64,000 bases of DNA, taken from assembly GCF_021233355.1 (NCBI RefSeq), contig NZ_CP089507.1:744001-808000 (forward strand). The letters are read 5' to 3'. This document shows positions 1 through 7,526 of the stretch, piece after piece. The DNA comes from Luteimonas fraxinea. GTDB taxonomy: Bacteria > Pseudomonadota > Gammaproteobacteria > Xanthomonadales > Xanthomonadaceae. The notes beneath the pieces are model-generated. The model saw only the letters and a program-made list of their open reading frames with translations. It made no database searches and had not been told where the DNA came from. Position numbers and translations under genes: made by a program. Every line of letters starts with the position of its first letter. Positions within the stretch are counted from its first letter, which is position 1.

Positions 1-42
1 GGCGAGTTCGAAGTCGAATGAAGCAGCGCGCCTGCATGCGGC

Positions 43-822
43 TCACATCGCCGCGTGCAGGCCCGGCCATAACAGCGGCGCGAGCAGCATCCAGATCGCC
101 ATCGCGACCATCATCAGGTTCTCGGTCAGCGACACGAAACCCAGCGGCACGTTGCTGCCGCCACCGACGCAGGCGCATTTGAGCGTGCGCTTCCCGATGT
201 AGACCGCCTTGAACACCGAGACCGCACCGATACCGCCGATCACCAGCGCCAGCGGCGCGGAGAACCAGGTCAGCGCGCCGGCCACCATCAGCACGCCGGC
301 GAGCCCCTCGGCGAACGGATACAGCGTCGCGTACGGCACCCAGCGTTTCGCCAGCAGGTCGTAGTTGAGGAACATGCTGGAGAAGGTCTCCACGTCCTGC
401 AGTTTCAGCAGCGCGAGCACACACATGCTCAAACCCACGAACCATTCGGCCGCGCGCACCGTCAGCACGCTGCCGTAAACCGCATAGGACAGCGCGAGCG
501 CCATCAGCGCGGCCATCGCGAACAACGCGGCAACCGGCCGATACGTCGTCGCCTTCGGGTCGCGCACCTTCAACCCCAGGAAACGACGCAGATCGTCGTG
601 GCCGCCGATGCGTATGCCGTCGATGAAGACCTGCGGCGTGGTCTTGACGTCGTGCGCCACCTTGAACGCATCGGTGGCCTCGCGCGTCTCCAGCCAGTGG
701 TCTTCGACGTCGTAGCCGTGGCTGCGCAGCAGATGCCGCGCCTTCAGGCCGAACGGGCAGACATGGCCGGGCATGACCATGCGGTGGAGCGCCGCGCGCG
801 GGCGGGAGGCGGACGTCGACAT
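43..822 (-). CDS. Glutaredoxin-MauE/DoxX fusion membrane protein
   Basis: A 259-residue fusion. The N-terminal 90 residues look like a glutaredoxin: a CPFG active-site motif starts at Cys22 (one cysteine, so monothiol or atypical) and a TTP cis-proline motif lies near residues 61-63. Residues 95-255 carry about four hydrophobic helices of the MauE/DoxX redox-associated type, with a Lys-Cys-Ala-Cys-Val-Gly-Gly motif near residue 215 that resembles the conserved Cys motif of MauE proteins. The likely role, inferred from the domains, is to pass reducing or oxidising equivalents across the inner membrane. The gene is divergent from a MerR regulator and shares with it a MerR-type promoter/operator, so metal or thiol stress may induce it. 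No partner redox gene is visible in the 42 bases downstream. Confidence 0.85.
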   Translation of the reverse strand: MSTSASRPRAALHRMVMPGHVCPFGLKARHLLRSHGYDVEDHWLETREATDAFKVAHDVKTTPQVFIDGIRIGGHDDLRRFLGLKVRDPKATTYRPVAALFAMAALMALALSYAVYGSVLTVRAAEWFVGLSMCVLALLKLQDVETFSSMFLNYDLLAKRWVPYATLYPFAEGLAGVLMVAGALTWFSAPLALVIGGIGAVSVFKAVYIGKRTLKCACVGGGSNVPLGFVSLTENLMMVAMAIWMLLAPLLWPGLHAAM

Positions 823-866
823 CGGAATTCCTCGAAGCGACGCCTTGCCGGCGCCGGATACCGCCC

Positions 867-898
867 TGTATACCGTCCGTACCAGGGTACGGAGTCAA
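867..898 (-). promoter_or_regulatory. MerR-type promoter and operator
   Basis: Read on the minus strand, TTGACT (893-898) and TATACA (867-872) are separated by 20 bp, the overlong spacer typical of promoters that MerR-family activators untwist. The spacer holds a perfect dyad, CCGTAC-4-GTACGG, at 877-892. From memory these half-sites are the same as those of the classical mercury mer operator. The promoter would drive the glutaredoxin-MauE gene, and the dyad also covers the ribosome-binding region of the regulator, which fits autoregulation. Confidence 0.8.
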
Positions 899-900
899 GC

Positions 901-1302
901 GTGGACGCGATGACGATTTCCGCGTTGGCGGATGCAGGCGGTGTCGGCGTCGAGACGATCCGCTTCTACCAGCGCCGCGGTTTGCTGGACACACCGTCGC
1001 GCGGCGCGGGCATCCGGCGCTACGGCGAAGCGGACCTGCGCCGGCTGCGTTTCATCCGCAGTGCGCAGGCAGCCGGCTTCACCCTCGACGGCATCGCCGA
1101 ACTGCTGGCCCTCGATGCGACACGCGACCGCAGTCGCGTGCGCAGCCTGGCGACCGAGCGCATCGCCGCGCTAGATGCCCGCATCGCGGAACTGCAGCAG
1201 GCGCGCGATGCGCTGGCCACCTTGGCGCACCGCTGCGGCCGCGGCGGCCGTGGCCCCTGCCCGATCCTCGGCGCGTTCGATGAGGCATCGGAATCCGGCT
1301 GA
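901..1302 (+). CDS. MerR-family transcriptional regulator
   Basis: A 133-residue regulator. The N-terminal winged helix has the usual VETIRFYQRRGLL signature, followed by a long dimerisation helix and a C-terminal loop with two cysteines spaced C-x7-C and followed by Pro-Ile-Leu. That spacing resembles CueR-type sensors more than the C-x8-C of mercury MerR, and the dimerisation helix has no cysteine where Hg and Zn sensors have one. A GTG at 901 is preferred because GGAG lies 6 nt upstream; ATG 910 is the alternative. The longer open frame upstream is antisense to the neighbour and is not used. The likely target is the divergent glutaredoxin-MauE gene. The inducer is unknown. Confidence 0.85.
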   Translation: MDAMTISALADAGGVGVETIRFYQRRGLLDTPSRGAGIRRYGEADLRRLRFIRSAQAAGFTLDGIAELLALDATRDRSRVRSLATERIAALDARIAELQQARDALATLAHRCGRGGRGPCPILGAFDEASESG

Positions 1303-1436
1303 GCGGACGCGGCATTCGCTGAATGCGCTGCGCCGGGATGTCGAAATGGTCGACGCTGCTGCGTCGTCCTATACGAAGCCTGCAGCAGACTGCCGCAGTA
1401 CACCCGCGCAAACCGCGCACCGACAGGAGTTCCGCC

Positions 1437-1808
1437 ATGTCCTACATCGATGGTTTCGTCATCGCCGTTCCCACCGCGAACAAGCAGAAGTTCATCGACC
1501 ACGCCACCAGCGGCGATGCGTTCTTCATGGAACTGGGCGCGTCGCGCATCCTCGAGTGCTGGGCCGACGACGTGCCGGACGGCACCCTCACCGATTTCCG
1601 CAAGGCCGTGCAGGCCAAGGACGACGAGACGGTCGTGTTCTCGTGGATCGAATGGCCCGACAAGGCGACTCGCGATGCCGCGTTCGCGAAGATGATGGAT
1701 GGCAGCGATCCGCGCATGGATCCCGAGAAGAATCCGATGCCGTTCGATGGCAAGCGGATGATCTACGGCGGGTTCAAGCCGGTGGTGGAGTTGGGCGGGA
1801 ACCGCTGA
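1437..1808 (+). CDS. DUF1428 family protein
   Basis: A 123-residue cytosolic protein matching the DUF1428 (YbaA-like) family, which has a ferredoxin-like alpha/beta barrel fold and no established biochemical role. The family signature near the N-terminus (MSYIDGFV, then residues resembling VPTANKQKF) and the acidic stretch after it (WADDVPDGTLTDF) are present, and the length is the usual 115-125 residues. The ATG at 1437 follows an AGGAG site 7 nt upstream; in-frame upstream codons belong to the intergenic region. It is a single-gene unit between the MerR gene and a REP-containing gap. Confidence 0.85.
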   Translation: MSYIDGFVIAVPTANKQKFIDHATSGDAFFMELGASRILECWADDVPDGTLTDFRKAVQAKDDETVVFSWIEWPDKATRDAAFAKMMDGSDPRMDPEKNPMPFDGKRMIYGGFKPVVELGGNR

Positions 1809-1919
1809 GGTTGATGGCGTTCTGTCGTCGCAGCGATTGAGGACGACGCGCGCGTGCATTGCATCACGCGCGTGCCGGCCGGCCGGCCAGTTTTCGTGCA
1901 GGAGGACGCGAAGATCAAG

Positions 1920-2052
1920 ATGGATCCCAGCGTGCGCTGGGATGACGGGCGGAGTATTCAATGCATGCGGCGGTGACAGAGCACTCCGCCCGGTCCGCAC
2001 CGCCGTCGCACGGCCCCTCACGGCCGTCATCCCAGTGCACGCTGGGATCCAT
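1920..2052. repeat. REP-like inverted pair (GGATCCCAGC type)
   Basis: Two 28-bp copies in opposite orientation, 1920-1947 and 2025-2052, differ at one base. Each is itself a hairpin (ATCCCAG / CTGGGAT) with a GATGACG flank. The arrangement is that of a paired REP element and occupies the otherwise empty gap of 361 bp between the DUF1428 gene and the glycine-zipper gene. No transposase is adjacent. A second pair of the same general design lies at 17786-17893. Confidence 0.8.
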
Positions 2053-2118
2053 TTTTGCTGTGCAGTCAAAGCGCACAACGCACCCACAGGTCACAGGCGC
2101 CAGCTTCCCCAGAACAAG

Positions 2119-2146
2119 AAAGGGCGCGCCAACTGGCGCGCCCTTT
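2119..2146 (-). terminator. Rho-independent terminator of the glycine-zipper gene
   Basis: A perfect 13-bp stem (AAAGGGCGCGCCA pairing with its complement) closes a 2-nt loop. On the minus strand the stem ends in TTT followed by CTTGTTCT, so it should end transcription of the gene that stops at 2170. It could also act on read-through from the plus strand. Confidence 0.8.
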
Positions 2147-2169
2147 CCGTTTCTCAGTGACCCGCAGAC

Positions 2170-2991
2170 TCAGCCGACGCGGAACCGGTCGGTATCGTCA
2201 CGGCCGCTGTTCTCGCGGATGTAGCCGCCGCCGGTGTAGCGGTCATGCGAGACGTACGCGTCCTGCACCGCAGCCTTCGCGCGATCCCAGTCCAGCGGCG
2301 AATCGCCGCGACGGTTGGTCCAGTCGCTTTCGAGCTCGGCCGCCAGGCTGTCATCCCAGGCGCGGTCCGCATGGCGGGTGCGTGCATACGCGCCGTAGCG
2401 ATAGGCCGGCTGGTAGTGGCTGTAGTCCGCATCGGCATCGCGATACGGCGCCTTCTCGAACGCATCGGCGTAATAGGCATCGCTGCGCTCGTACAGATCG
2501 TAGGTGCGATCGGTGCGGTCCCAGGCATCGCGGACAGCGGGACGCGCGTCATCCCAGGCAAGACGGGACTCGCCACGTGCCGATTCCCATTCCTCCTGCA
2601 GCGACGCTTCAGACTCGCCCCAGTCGCGGGTGCGCTCGGCTTCGCGCGCCTGCAGACCCAGGCCATAGGCCCGTGCGTAGTCGCGGTCGTAATCGTGATC
2701 TGCCTTCACGTAGTCGCGTTCGCGATGCGCGTCGCGCCAGTACTCGGTTTCGCCGGTCGGGTCGATGCGCTCGGCGACGCCCTTGCCGACCGCTGCGCCG
2801 GCAACGACGCCGATGGCTGCACCGATCAGGGTGCCGACCGGTCCGAATACCGTGCCAGCCGCTGCGCCTGCAGCCGCGCCGCCTGCTGCACCGCCGACAC
2901 CCACGCCGATCGGATGCGCGCCGGGCGCCTTGGTGATCGGGTCGCGGTTGAGATCGCGGCCGCCGTCCTTGATTTCGTCTTTGTTGCTCAT
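2170..2991 (-). CDS. Glycine-zipper protein with charged Trp/Tyr-rich tail
   Basis: A 273-residue protein of unknown function. Residues about 28-72 form a Gly/Ala-rich hydrophobic stretch of the glycine-zipper type that can insert into or associate with membranes. The rest is highly charged and rich in Asp, Arg, Tyr and Trp, with repeated short units such as WDRTDRTYD and WDDARPAV. There is no signal peptide at the N-terminus (MSNKDEIKDGGRD). The start has GGAG 9 nt upstream and a strong terminator follows. Proteins of this design are often annotated as stress-related in xanthomonads, but that is recollection, not evidence from the sequence. Confidence 0.75.
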   Translation of the reverse strand: MSNKDEIKDGGRDLNRDPITKAPGAHPIGVGVGGAAGGAAAGAAAGTVFGPVGTLIGAAIGVVAGAAVGKGVAERIDPTGETEYWRDAHRERDYVKADHDYDRDYARAYGLGLQAREAERTRDWGESEASLQEEWESARGESRLAWDDARPAVRDAWDRTDRTYDLYERSDAYYADAFEKAPYRDADADYSHYQPAYRYGAYARTRHADRAWDDSLAAELESDWTNRRGDSPLDWDRAKAAVQDAYVSHDRYTGGGYIRENSGRDDTDRFRVG

Positions 2992-3107
2992 CTCGGGAAT
3001 CTCCGCTTGCGTTGGGTTCGAGCACCCACCGTGCGGGCCCGCAGATGAAACCGCCGTCGCGAAAACCCCAATGCGCGGTGGAACTGTTCAGTCCCGCGCC
3101 ACGCGTC

Positions 3108-3611
3108 TCAGTCGTCGGGCTGCACCTCGCGTCCCGGGTTCGCATTCGGACGCTGCAGCTTCGGCAGGGCACTGACGACGAGCAGCGCCATGACCGTCGT
3201 CGCGAGCGCGACCATCTCCTGACCCATGCCCGCGGCCATGCCGATCGCGGCGGTCATCCACACGCCGGCCGCCGTGGTCAGGCCTTCGATGCGCTCGCCC
3301 TTGTCGAGCTTCAAGATCGCGCCGGCGCCGAGAAACCCGATGCCGGACACGATGCCCTGCATCACGCGGGTCACGTCGCCACCGTCGATACCGCTCAACA
3401 ACGGCGCGAGCACGAACAGCGCCGAGCCGATCGACACCAGGATGTGGGTCTTCAGCCCCGCCGCGCGACCTTTGTGCTCGCGCTCCCAGCCCACCATGCC
3501 ACCGAGGATCGCGGCGACGAGCACGCGCACGACGATCGTCGTCGAGGTGTCCACATCCGGCAATGCGAGTTCACGCGCGACGGCCGCGCCGATCTGGTCG
3601 AGCACGCTCAT
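3108..3611 (-). CDS. MgtC/SapB family inner-membrane protein
   Basis: A 167-residue membrane protein with four to five hydrophobic helices. The MgtC/SapB hallmarks are present: GGMVGWEREHKGRAAGLKTH early on, then SGIGFLGAGAILK, then LTTAAGVWMTAAIGMAAGMG. The family includes MgtC, which modulates the F1Fo ATPase in pathogens, but most members of this short SapB-like type have no assigned role. The length fits the short subfamily that lacks the C-terminal ACT-like domain of MgtC. The gene stands alone, 115 bp from the glycine-zipper gene on the same strand. Confidence 0.9.
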   Translation of the reverse strand: MSVLDQIGAAVARELALPDVDTSTTIVVRVLVAAILGGMVGWEREHKGRAAGLKTHILVSIGSALFVLAPLLSGIDGGDVTRVMQGIVSGIGFLGAGAILKLDKGERIEGLTTAAGVWMTAAIGMAAGMGQEMVALATTVMALLVVSALPKLQRPNANPGREVQPDD

Positions 3612-3850
3612 CGCGCCATCGCCGTGCGTTCGATGACGGGGTTACGGACATTCGCTTGCGGCATCGGGGACAGGCTCGGCATCAGGTGAATGGACGCTAG
3701 CGCCTGCCCGGTTGGCCCGTGGTGATGACGGTGGGATGACGGCCTTACGCGCATTCGCAACGGAGCATCCCGTAGTGCGCGCCATCGCCGCGCTTGAAAA
3801 GCGGCGTCGCGCGCAGCAGTTTTGGCGCTCACTGCCAGGAACCTCCCCCG

Positions 3851-4963
3851 ATGCCGACCTTGTTCGATCCCCTGACCGCCGGCGCATTGTCGCTCGCCAA
3901 CCGCGTCGTGATGGCGCCGCTGACCCGCAACCGTTCGCCGGACGCGATTCCGCCGCCGCGCACCGCGCTCTATTACGCGCAGCGCGCGACCGCCGGCCTG
4001 CTGGTCACCGAGGCCACCGCGATCACCCATCAGGGTCAGGGCTACGCCGATGTGCCGGGTCTGTACGCGCCGGCGCAGCTCGAGGGCTGGCGCCGCGTCA
4101 CCGACGCAGTGCATGCCGAAGGCGGCCGCATCGTCGTGCAGTTGTGGCATGTCGGTCGCATCTCGCATACCTCGCTGCAGCCCGACGGCCAGGCGCCGGT
4201 GGCGCCGTCGGCGATCGCGGCCAAGAGCAAGACCTTCATCCATGACGCCGACGGCAACGGCACTTTCGTCGACACCTCCACGCCGCGTGCGCTCGAACTC
4301 GACGAGCTGCCTGGCATCGTCGAGGACTACCGCCGCGCGGCGCGCGCCGCGATCGACGCCGGTTTCGACGGCGTCGAAGTGCATGCCGCCAACGGTTATC
4401 TGATCGACCAGTTCCTGCGCAGCGGCAGCAATGCGCGCACGGATGCCTACGGCGGCAGCATCGAGAACCGCGCGCGGTTCCTGGGCGAAGTCATGCGCGC
4501 CGTGGTCGACGAGATCGGTGGCGATCGCACCGGCATCCGCATCTCGCCGGTCACACCGGCCAACGATGCACACGATCCGGATCCGCAGCCGCTGTTCGCG
4601 CACGTCGTTGAGGTGCTGGCGACGCTCGGTCTGGCGTTCGTGCACATCATCGAAGGTGCGACCGGTGGCGAGCGCGATTACACGCAGGGCGATGCGCCGT
4701 TCGACTACGCCGCGCTGAAGGCGACGTATGCGAAGGCTGGTGGCACCGGCGCGTGGATCGTCAACAACGATTACGACAAGGCCGATGCGGAAGCGGCGGT
4801 CGCGTCCGGCCACGCCGATGCCGTGGCCTTCGGACGCCCCTTCATCGCGAATCCGGATCTGGTGCGACGGCTGCGCGAGGATGCACCGCTCAACACGCCG
4901 GATCAGGCGACGTTCTATGGCGGTGGCGACGCCGGCTATACCGACTATCCGACCCTCGACTGA
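3851..4963 (+). CDS. Old Yellow Enzyme family alkene reductase
   Basis: A 370-residue FMN-dependent flavin oxidoreductase of the Old Yellow Enzyme/NemA class, which reduces electrophilic C=C bonds and nitro compounds with NAD(P)H. Visible motifs are the N-terminal barrel start (ANRVVMAPLTRNRS), QLWHVGRISH, the substrate-anion-binding HAANGYLIDQF segment followed by YGGSIENR, and the late flavin-phosphate region VAFGRPFIANPDL. The ATG at 3851 matches the family N-terminus (MPTLFDPL) and has AGGAA about 8 nt upstream; a longer in-frame start 57 nt upstream has no such support. It is a single-gene unit. Confidence 0.93.
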   Translation: MPTLFDPLTAGALSLANRVVMAPLTRNRSPDAIPPPRTALYYAQRATAGLLVTEATAITHQGQGYADVPGLYAPAQLEGWRRVTDAVHAEGGRIVVQLWHVGRISHTSLQPDGQAPVAPSAIAAKSKTFIHDADGNGTFVDTSTPRALELDELPGIVEDYRRAARAAIDAGFDGVEVHAANGYLIDQFLRSGSNARTDAYGGSIENRARFLGEVMRAVVDEIGGDRTGIRISPVTPANDAHDPDPQPLFAHVVEVLATLGLAFVHIIEGATGGERDYTQGDAPFDYAALKATYAKAGGTGAWIVNNDYDKADAEAAVASGHADAVAFGRPFIANPDLVRRLREDAPLNTPDQATFYGGGDAGYTDYPTLD

Positions 4964-5016
4964 GGTCGGCATGCGCGCCGCCGGTCATCGGCGGCGCGCT
5001 TCTCTGACAGAACGAG

Positions 5017-5403
5017 TTACGGACGCGGCGGCGGCGTGGTCTGGAATTCCTGACCGGTCACCGGATCGCGTGCGCGACCGGGCACCACTTCCTGCGCGCC
5101 GGGCACGATGCGGCCCTGCGCGTCACGCACCTGCGTGGGCATCGCACGTGGCGCGATCGGCTGGTTCGCAGGCGTCGCCGGCTGCGGTCGCATCTGCGGG
5201 GCGGGACCGTTGGACGGAATCGTGCCCGGCGGCTGGCCACGCTGCGACGGCGTTGCCGGCACTGCAGGCGTCATCGGCGCGGCAGCAGGCTGCGTCGCCG
5301 GACGGGCAGGCGTCGTGGGCTGCTGGAGTTGCTGGGCGAACACGGGTGTCGACGCGAGCGCGAGCAGCATCGGCACACCAAACTTGAAAATGGGACTGGT
5401 CAT
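5017..5403 (-). CDS. Secreted Pro/Ala/Gln-rich hypothetical protein
   Basis: A 128-residue protein with an N-terminal signal peptide (cleavage expected after FAQ-like VFA). The mature part is mostly Pro, Ala, Thr and Gln and looks disordered. The C-terminus has a short ordered-looking segment, VRDAQGRIVPGAQEVVPGRA. The start at 5403 is chosen because the hydrophobic signal begins there; the longer frame upstream has no coding character. I do not recognise a family. Confidence 0.6.
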   Translation of the reverse strand: MTSPIFKFGVPMLLALASTPVFAQQLQQPTTPARPATQPAAAPMTPAVPATPSQRGQPPGTIPSNGPAPQMRPQPATPANQPIAPRAMPTQVRDAQGRIVPGAQEVVPGRARDPVTGQEFQTTPPPRP

Positions 5404-5479
5404 GACGCCTCCGGGGCGCGGGTGAACATCGACCCTATGCCCCGCCTTATGCAGGCCCCATGAAGTTGCCGCGGTCATC

Positions 5480-5498
5480 GCCCGGCATGACGCCGGGC
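5480..5498 (-). terminator. Hairpin after the Cys-rich lipoprotein gene
   Basis: GCCCGGC and GCCGGGC form a perfect 7-bp stem with a 5-nt loop, 12 bases past the stop codon of the minus-strand lipoprotein gene. There is no T-tract, so it may stabilise the mRNA end or act as a weak terminator. Confidence 0.4.
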
Positions 5499-5510
5499 AA
5501 TGCGTGCCAT

Positions 5511-5885
5511 TCAGTCGACGCAGATCGTCGATGCCACACCGTCGCGCAGGCGCTGCTGGCAACCGAAAGGATTGGTATCGACGCTGCACGTGCCGCCGAG
5601 CTGGGTGCCGTCGACGCTGCCCTCGGGCGCAAGGCACTGGCCTTCGCACTGCTCGGAATCCGTGCATGCCTTGCCGGCGTCGGTCGTCTGGCGCAGGCAC
5701 TGCTTGACCGGCGCGCGGCCGAGCTGGGTCCACTGCCCACCCACACGCTGGCAGTCGGCTTCGTTGGTCACGGTCGCCTTGTCGGGGCCGCCGACGGGCG
5801 TGACCGCATCGGTGCTGCGTTCGGCAGGCGCGCTGCAGGCGGCCAGCAGGGCAACGAGTGCGACGGAAGCGAGGCGCTTGATCAT
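5511..5885 (-). CDS. Cysteine-rich lipoprotein, hypothetical
   Basis: A 124-residue protein with a lipoprotein signal (MIKRLASVALVALLAAC; lipobox LAAC). The mature part holds eight cysteines, including ADCQRVGG, KQCLRQ, KACTDSEQCEGQC and FGCQQR, suggesting a disulfide-bonded periplasmic domain. The ATG at 5885 begins directly with the signal peptide. The pattern of a short Ala-rich linker followed by regularly spaced Cys recurs in xanthomonad lipoproteins of unknown function. It precedes the Pro-rich exported protein gene on the same strand by 107 bp; a shared role is not evident. Confidence 0.7.
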   Translation of the reverse strand: MIKRLASVALVALLAACSAPAERSTDAVTPVGGPDKATVTNEADCQRVGGQWTQLGRAPVKQCLRQTTDAGKACTDSEQCEGQCLAPEGSVDGTQLGGTCSVDTNPFGCQQRLRDGVASTICVD

Positions 5886-6090
5886 GGCGAGGAGTCCGCG
5901 AAGTGGAGTGGCGGCGAGTCTAGCCACGCCGATGTGAACCCATGAGCACGCCTGCATCAGCGCGCACGACCCCACGTGGCCGCGTCATGCGTTGCGGGAT
6001 CGCACGCATCGGATGTCGATTCCGCACACGTGCGTGCGTCGTCATGATGAGACCGCCGCCCGGCGGCCACCACGCAACCAGAGACACACC

Positions 6091-6714
6091 ATGCGCAAGC
6101 TCATCGTTGCAGCGTTCGTCAGCCTCGACGGCGTCCTGCAGGGCCCTGGCGGGCCGCAGGAAGATACCAGCGAAGGATTCGCCTACGGCGGCTGGACCGT
6201 GCCCTTCGCCGATCCGGTGTTCGGCGCGTCCATCGACGCCCTGTTCGCGCAGCCCTTCGACCTGCTGCTCGGCCGCCACACCTACGACATCTTCGCCGCG
6301 CACTGGCCGCGTGTGCGGGCCGACGACAACGACGCACACCTCGCGAAGCTGTTCAACGGCGTGACCAAGCACGTCGCCACACATCGACCCGAATCGCTGG
6401 ACTGGCAGAACAGCCGTGCGCTGGGCGACGACGTGATCGGCGCGCTGCGCACGTTGAAAGCGCAGGACGGCCCCGATCTGCTGACCCAGGGCAGCGGCGC
6501 GCTCGTGCAGCAGCTGCTGGCGACGGATCTCGTCGACACTCTGCAGCTGATGACGTTCCCGGTGTTGCTCGGCGCCGGCAAGCGGCTGTTCGGCACAGAT
6601 GCGCAGGCGGTGACCTTCTCACTGCAGACATCCGTCGTGTCGCCGACTGGCATCGTCGTGTCGCGCTACACGCGCGCAGGCGCGGTGGAAACCGGATCGT
6701 TCGGGCTCGATTGA
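6091..6714 (+). CDS. Dihydrofolate reductase-like (RibD C-terminal) family protein
   Basis: A 207-residue cytosolic protein of the RibD C-terminal/DHFR-like superfamily (YyaP/YwjB type). It starts with RKLIVAAFVSLDGVLQGPGG and carries LLLGRHTYDIF and LTQGSGALVQQLL, where family members bind NADPH, followed by MTFPVLLGAGKRLF. Members are used as reductases of unknown substrate and usually sit alone, as here. The ATG at 6091 matches the family start exactly. It is not folate-pathway DHFR itself. Confidence 0.9.
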   Translation: MRKLIVAAFVSLDGVLQGPGGPQEDTSEGFAYGGWTVPFADPVFGASIDALFAQPFDLLLGRHTYDIFAAHWPRVRADDNDAHLAKLFNGVTKHVATHRPESLDWQNSRALGDDVIGALRTLKAQDGPDLLTQGSGALVQQLLATDLVDTLQLMTFPVLLGAGKRLFGTDAQAVTFSLQTSVVSPTGIVVSRYTRAGAVETGSFGLD

Positions 6715-7075
6715 GCGGCGCTGGCTGCAGCACTGCCCGTGCAGAGAAGCGCCTGCACCGCACGATGTCGCGATCAAGCGCACCGGATGCGTGCCAGTTG
6801 TGTCGTGCTGCGAGTACGCGACCACTGCGTGCGTGGTGCGTGGGCACGTCTCCAGCGCATCCGGGCGGTCACAGATCGACGGACAGCCGTTGTCTGACAG
6901 TCGCCGCATCACGCACGTCAGCGCATCGGCGGCGTCGTCATGTGTGCCGGATGGATGTCGACGGAAGCACGGTCAGCTGATGACGGGATGCCGCTGAACC
7001 TTCAGCTGGAAACCGGCGTCGCGCGCGCGGCCACATGCGCTGCCCCCGCCAGACGACGGAATGACATCCCACCTA
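6715..7075. other. Intergenic stretch without recognisable gene
   Basis: About 360 bases between the DHFR-like gene and the BlaI-type promoter. Open frames here are short and show no protein-like composition. I see no tRNA, strong hairpin or repeat. The AT content rises only at the very end, where the promoter and operators of the next gene begin. Confidence 0.5.
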
Positions 7076-7077
7076 TT

Positions 7078-7120
7078 GACTACATCTGTAGTCAGGCGCA
7101 ATCTGCCTACAGTTGTAGTC
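7078..7120 (+). promoter_or_regulatory. Paired BlaI/MecI-type operators over the promoter
   Basis: A perfect 7-bp inverted repeat, GACTACA-TC-TGTAGTC, lies at 7078-7093. A second copy with one half-site mismatch, GCCTACA-GT-TGTAGTC, lies at 7105-7120; the two centres are 27 bp apart. The TACA/TGTA core is that of BlaI/MecI operators. A TTGACT at 7076-7081 overlaps the first palindrome and could serve as -35, with a weak -10 near 7099. The next gene starts at 7136, so the repressor would block its own operon. Confidence 0.85.
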
Positions 7121-7135
7121 ACCAGGGAACATGCC

Positions 7136-7525
7136 ATGCGCAGCAAGACCGTCGGGGACCAGGAGCTGGCCCTTCTGCAGCATATCGCCGAGCACGACGC
7201 CGCCTCTGTCGGCGAGGTCGCGGCGACGTTTGGGGAGCCGCGCGGGCTGGCCCGCTCCACGGTGCTGACGATGATGGAACGCCTGCGCGCGAAGTCCTAC
7301 CTCAAGCGCAAACAGGGCGACGGCGGCGTGTACCGCTACTCGGCCACCGCGCGCCAGGACGACGTGGTGCGCAATGCGGTCGGCAGTTTCGTCGAGAAGA
7401 CGCTGCAGGGTTCGGTGTCGCCATTCGTCGCGTGGATGTCGGAGCGCAAGGACGTCAGCGCCGACGAGCTTGCCGAACTCGAGGCGCTGGTCGCCAATCT
7501 GCAATCCAAGCGCAAGGAGCGTTGA
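7136..7525 (+). CDS. BlaI/MecI/CopY family repressor
   Basis: A 129-residue winged-helix repressor. The N-terminal half matches the BlaI fold: MRSKTVGDQELALLQHIAEH, then RSTVLTMMERLRAKSYLKRKQ as recognition helix and wing, and GVYRYSATARQDD. The C-terminal helices form the dimerisation arm where BlaI is normally cleaved by its partner protease. The ATG at 7136 is preferred over the upstream in-frame ATG that lies inside the operator. The stop codon is one base from the start of the M56 protease gene, the classical repressor/sensor-protease pairing, so both are likely derepressed together when the protease senses an envelope signal. Confidence 0.93.
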   Translation: MRSKTVGDQELALLQHIAEHDAASVGEVAATFGEPRGLARSTVLTMMERLRAKSYLKRKQGDGGVYRYSATARQDDVVRNAVGSFVEKTLQGSVSPFVAWMSERKDVSADELAELEALVANLQSKRKER

Positions 7526-7526
7526 G

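Noticed and set aside
1..21. Possible C-terminal end of an upstream plus-strand gene (GEFEVE then stop)
   Set aside because: Six codons are too few to support a gene; other frames are equally open.
598..900. N-terminal extension of the MerR reading frame
   Set aside because: It is antisense to the glutaredoxin gene, runs through the promoter and does not resemble MerR proteins; GTG 901 has a good ribosome-binding site.
1809..2160. Short frames in the REP region (translating VIPAHAGIH-type peptides)
   Set aside because: They are translations of the REP palindromes, not proteins.
3010..3040. GGGTTCGAGCACCC resembling a tRNA T-arm
   Set aside because: No acceptor stem, D-arm or anticodon arm fits around it; it is part of the gap before the glycine-zipper gene.
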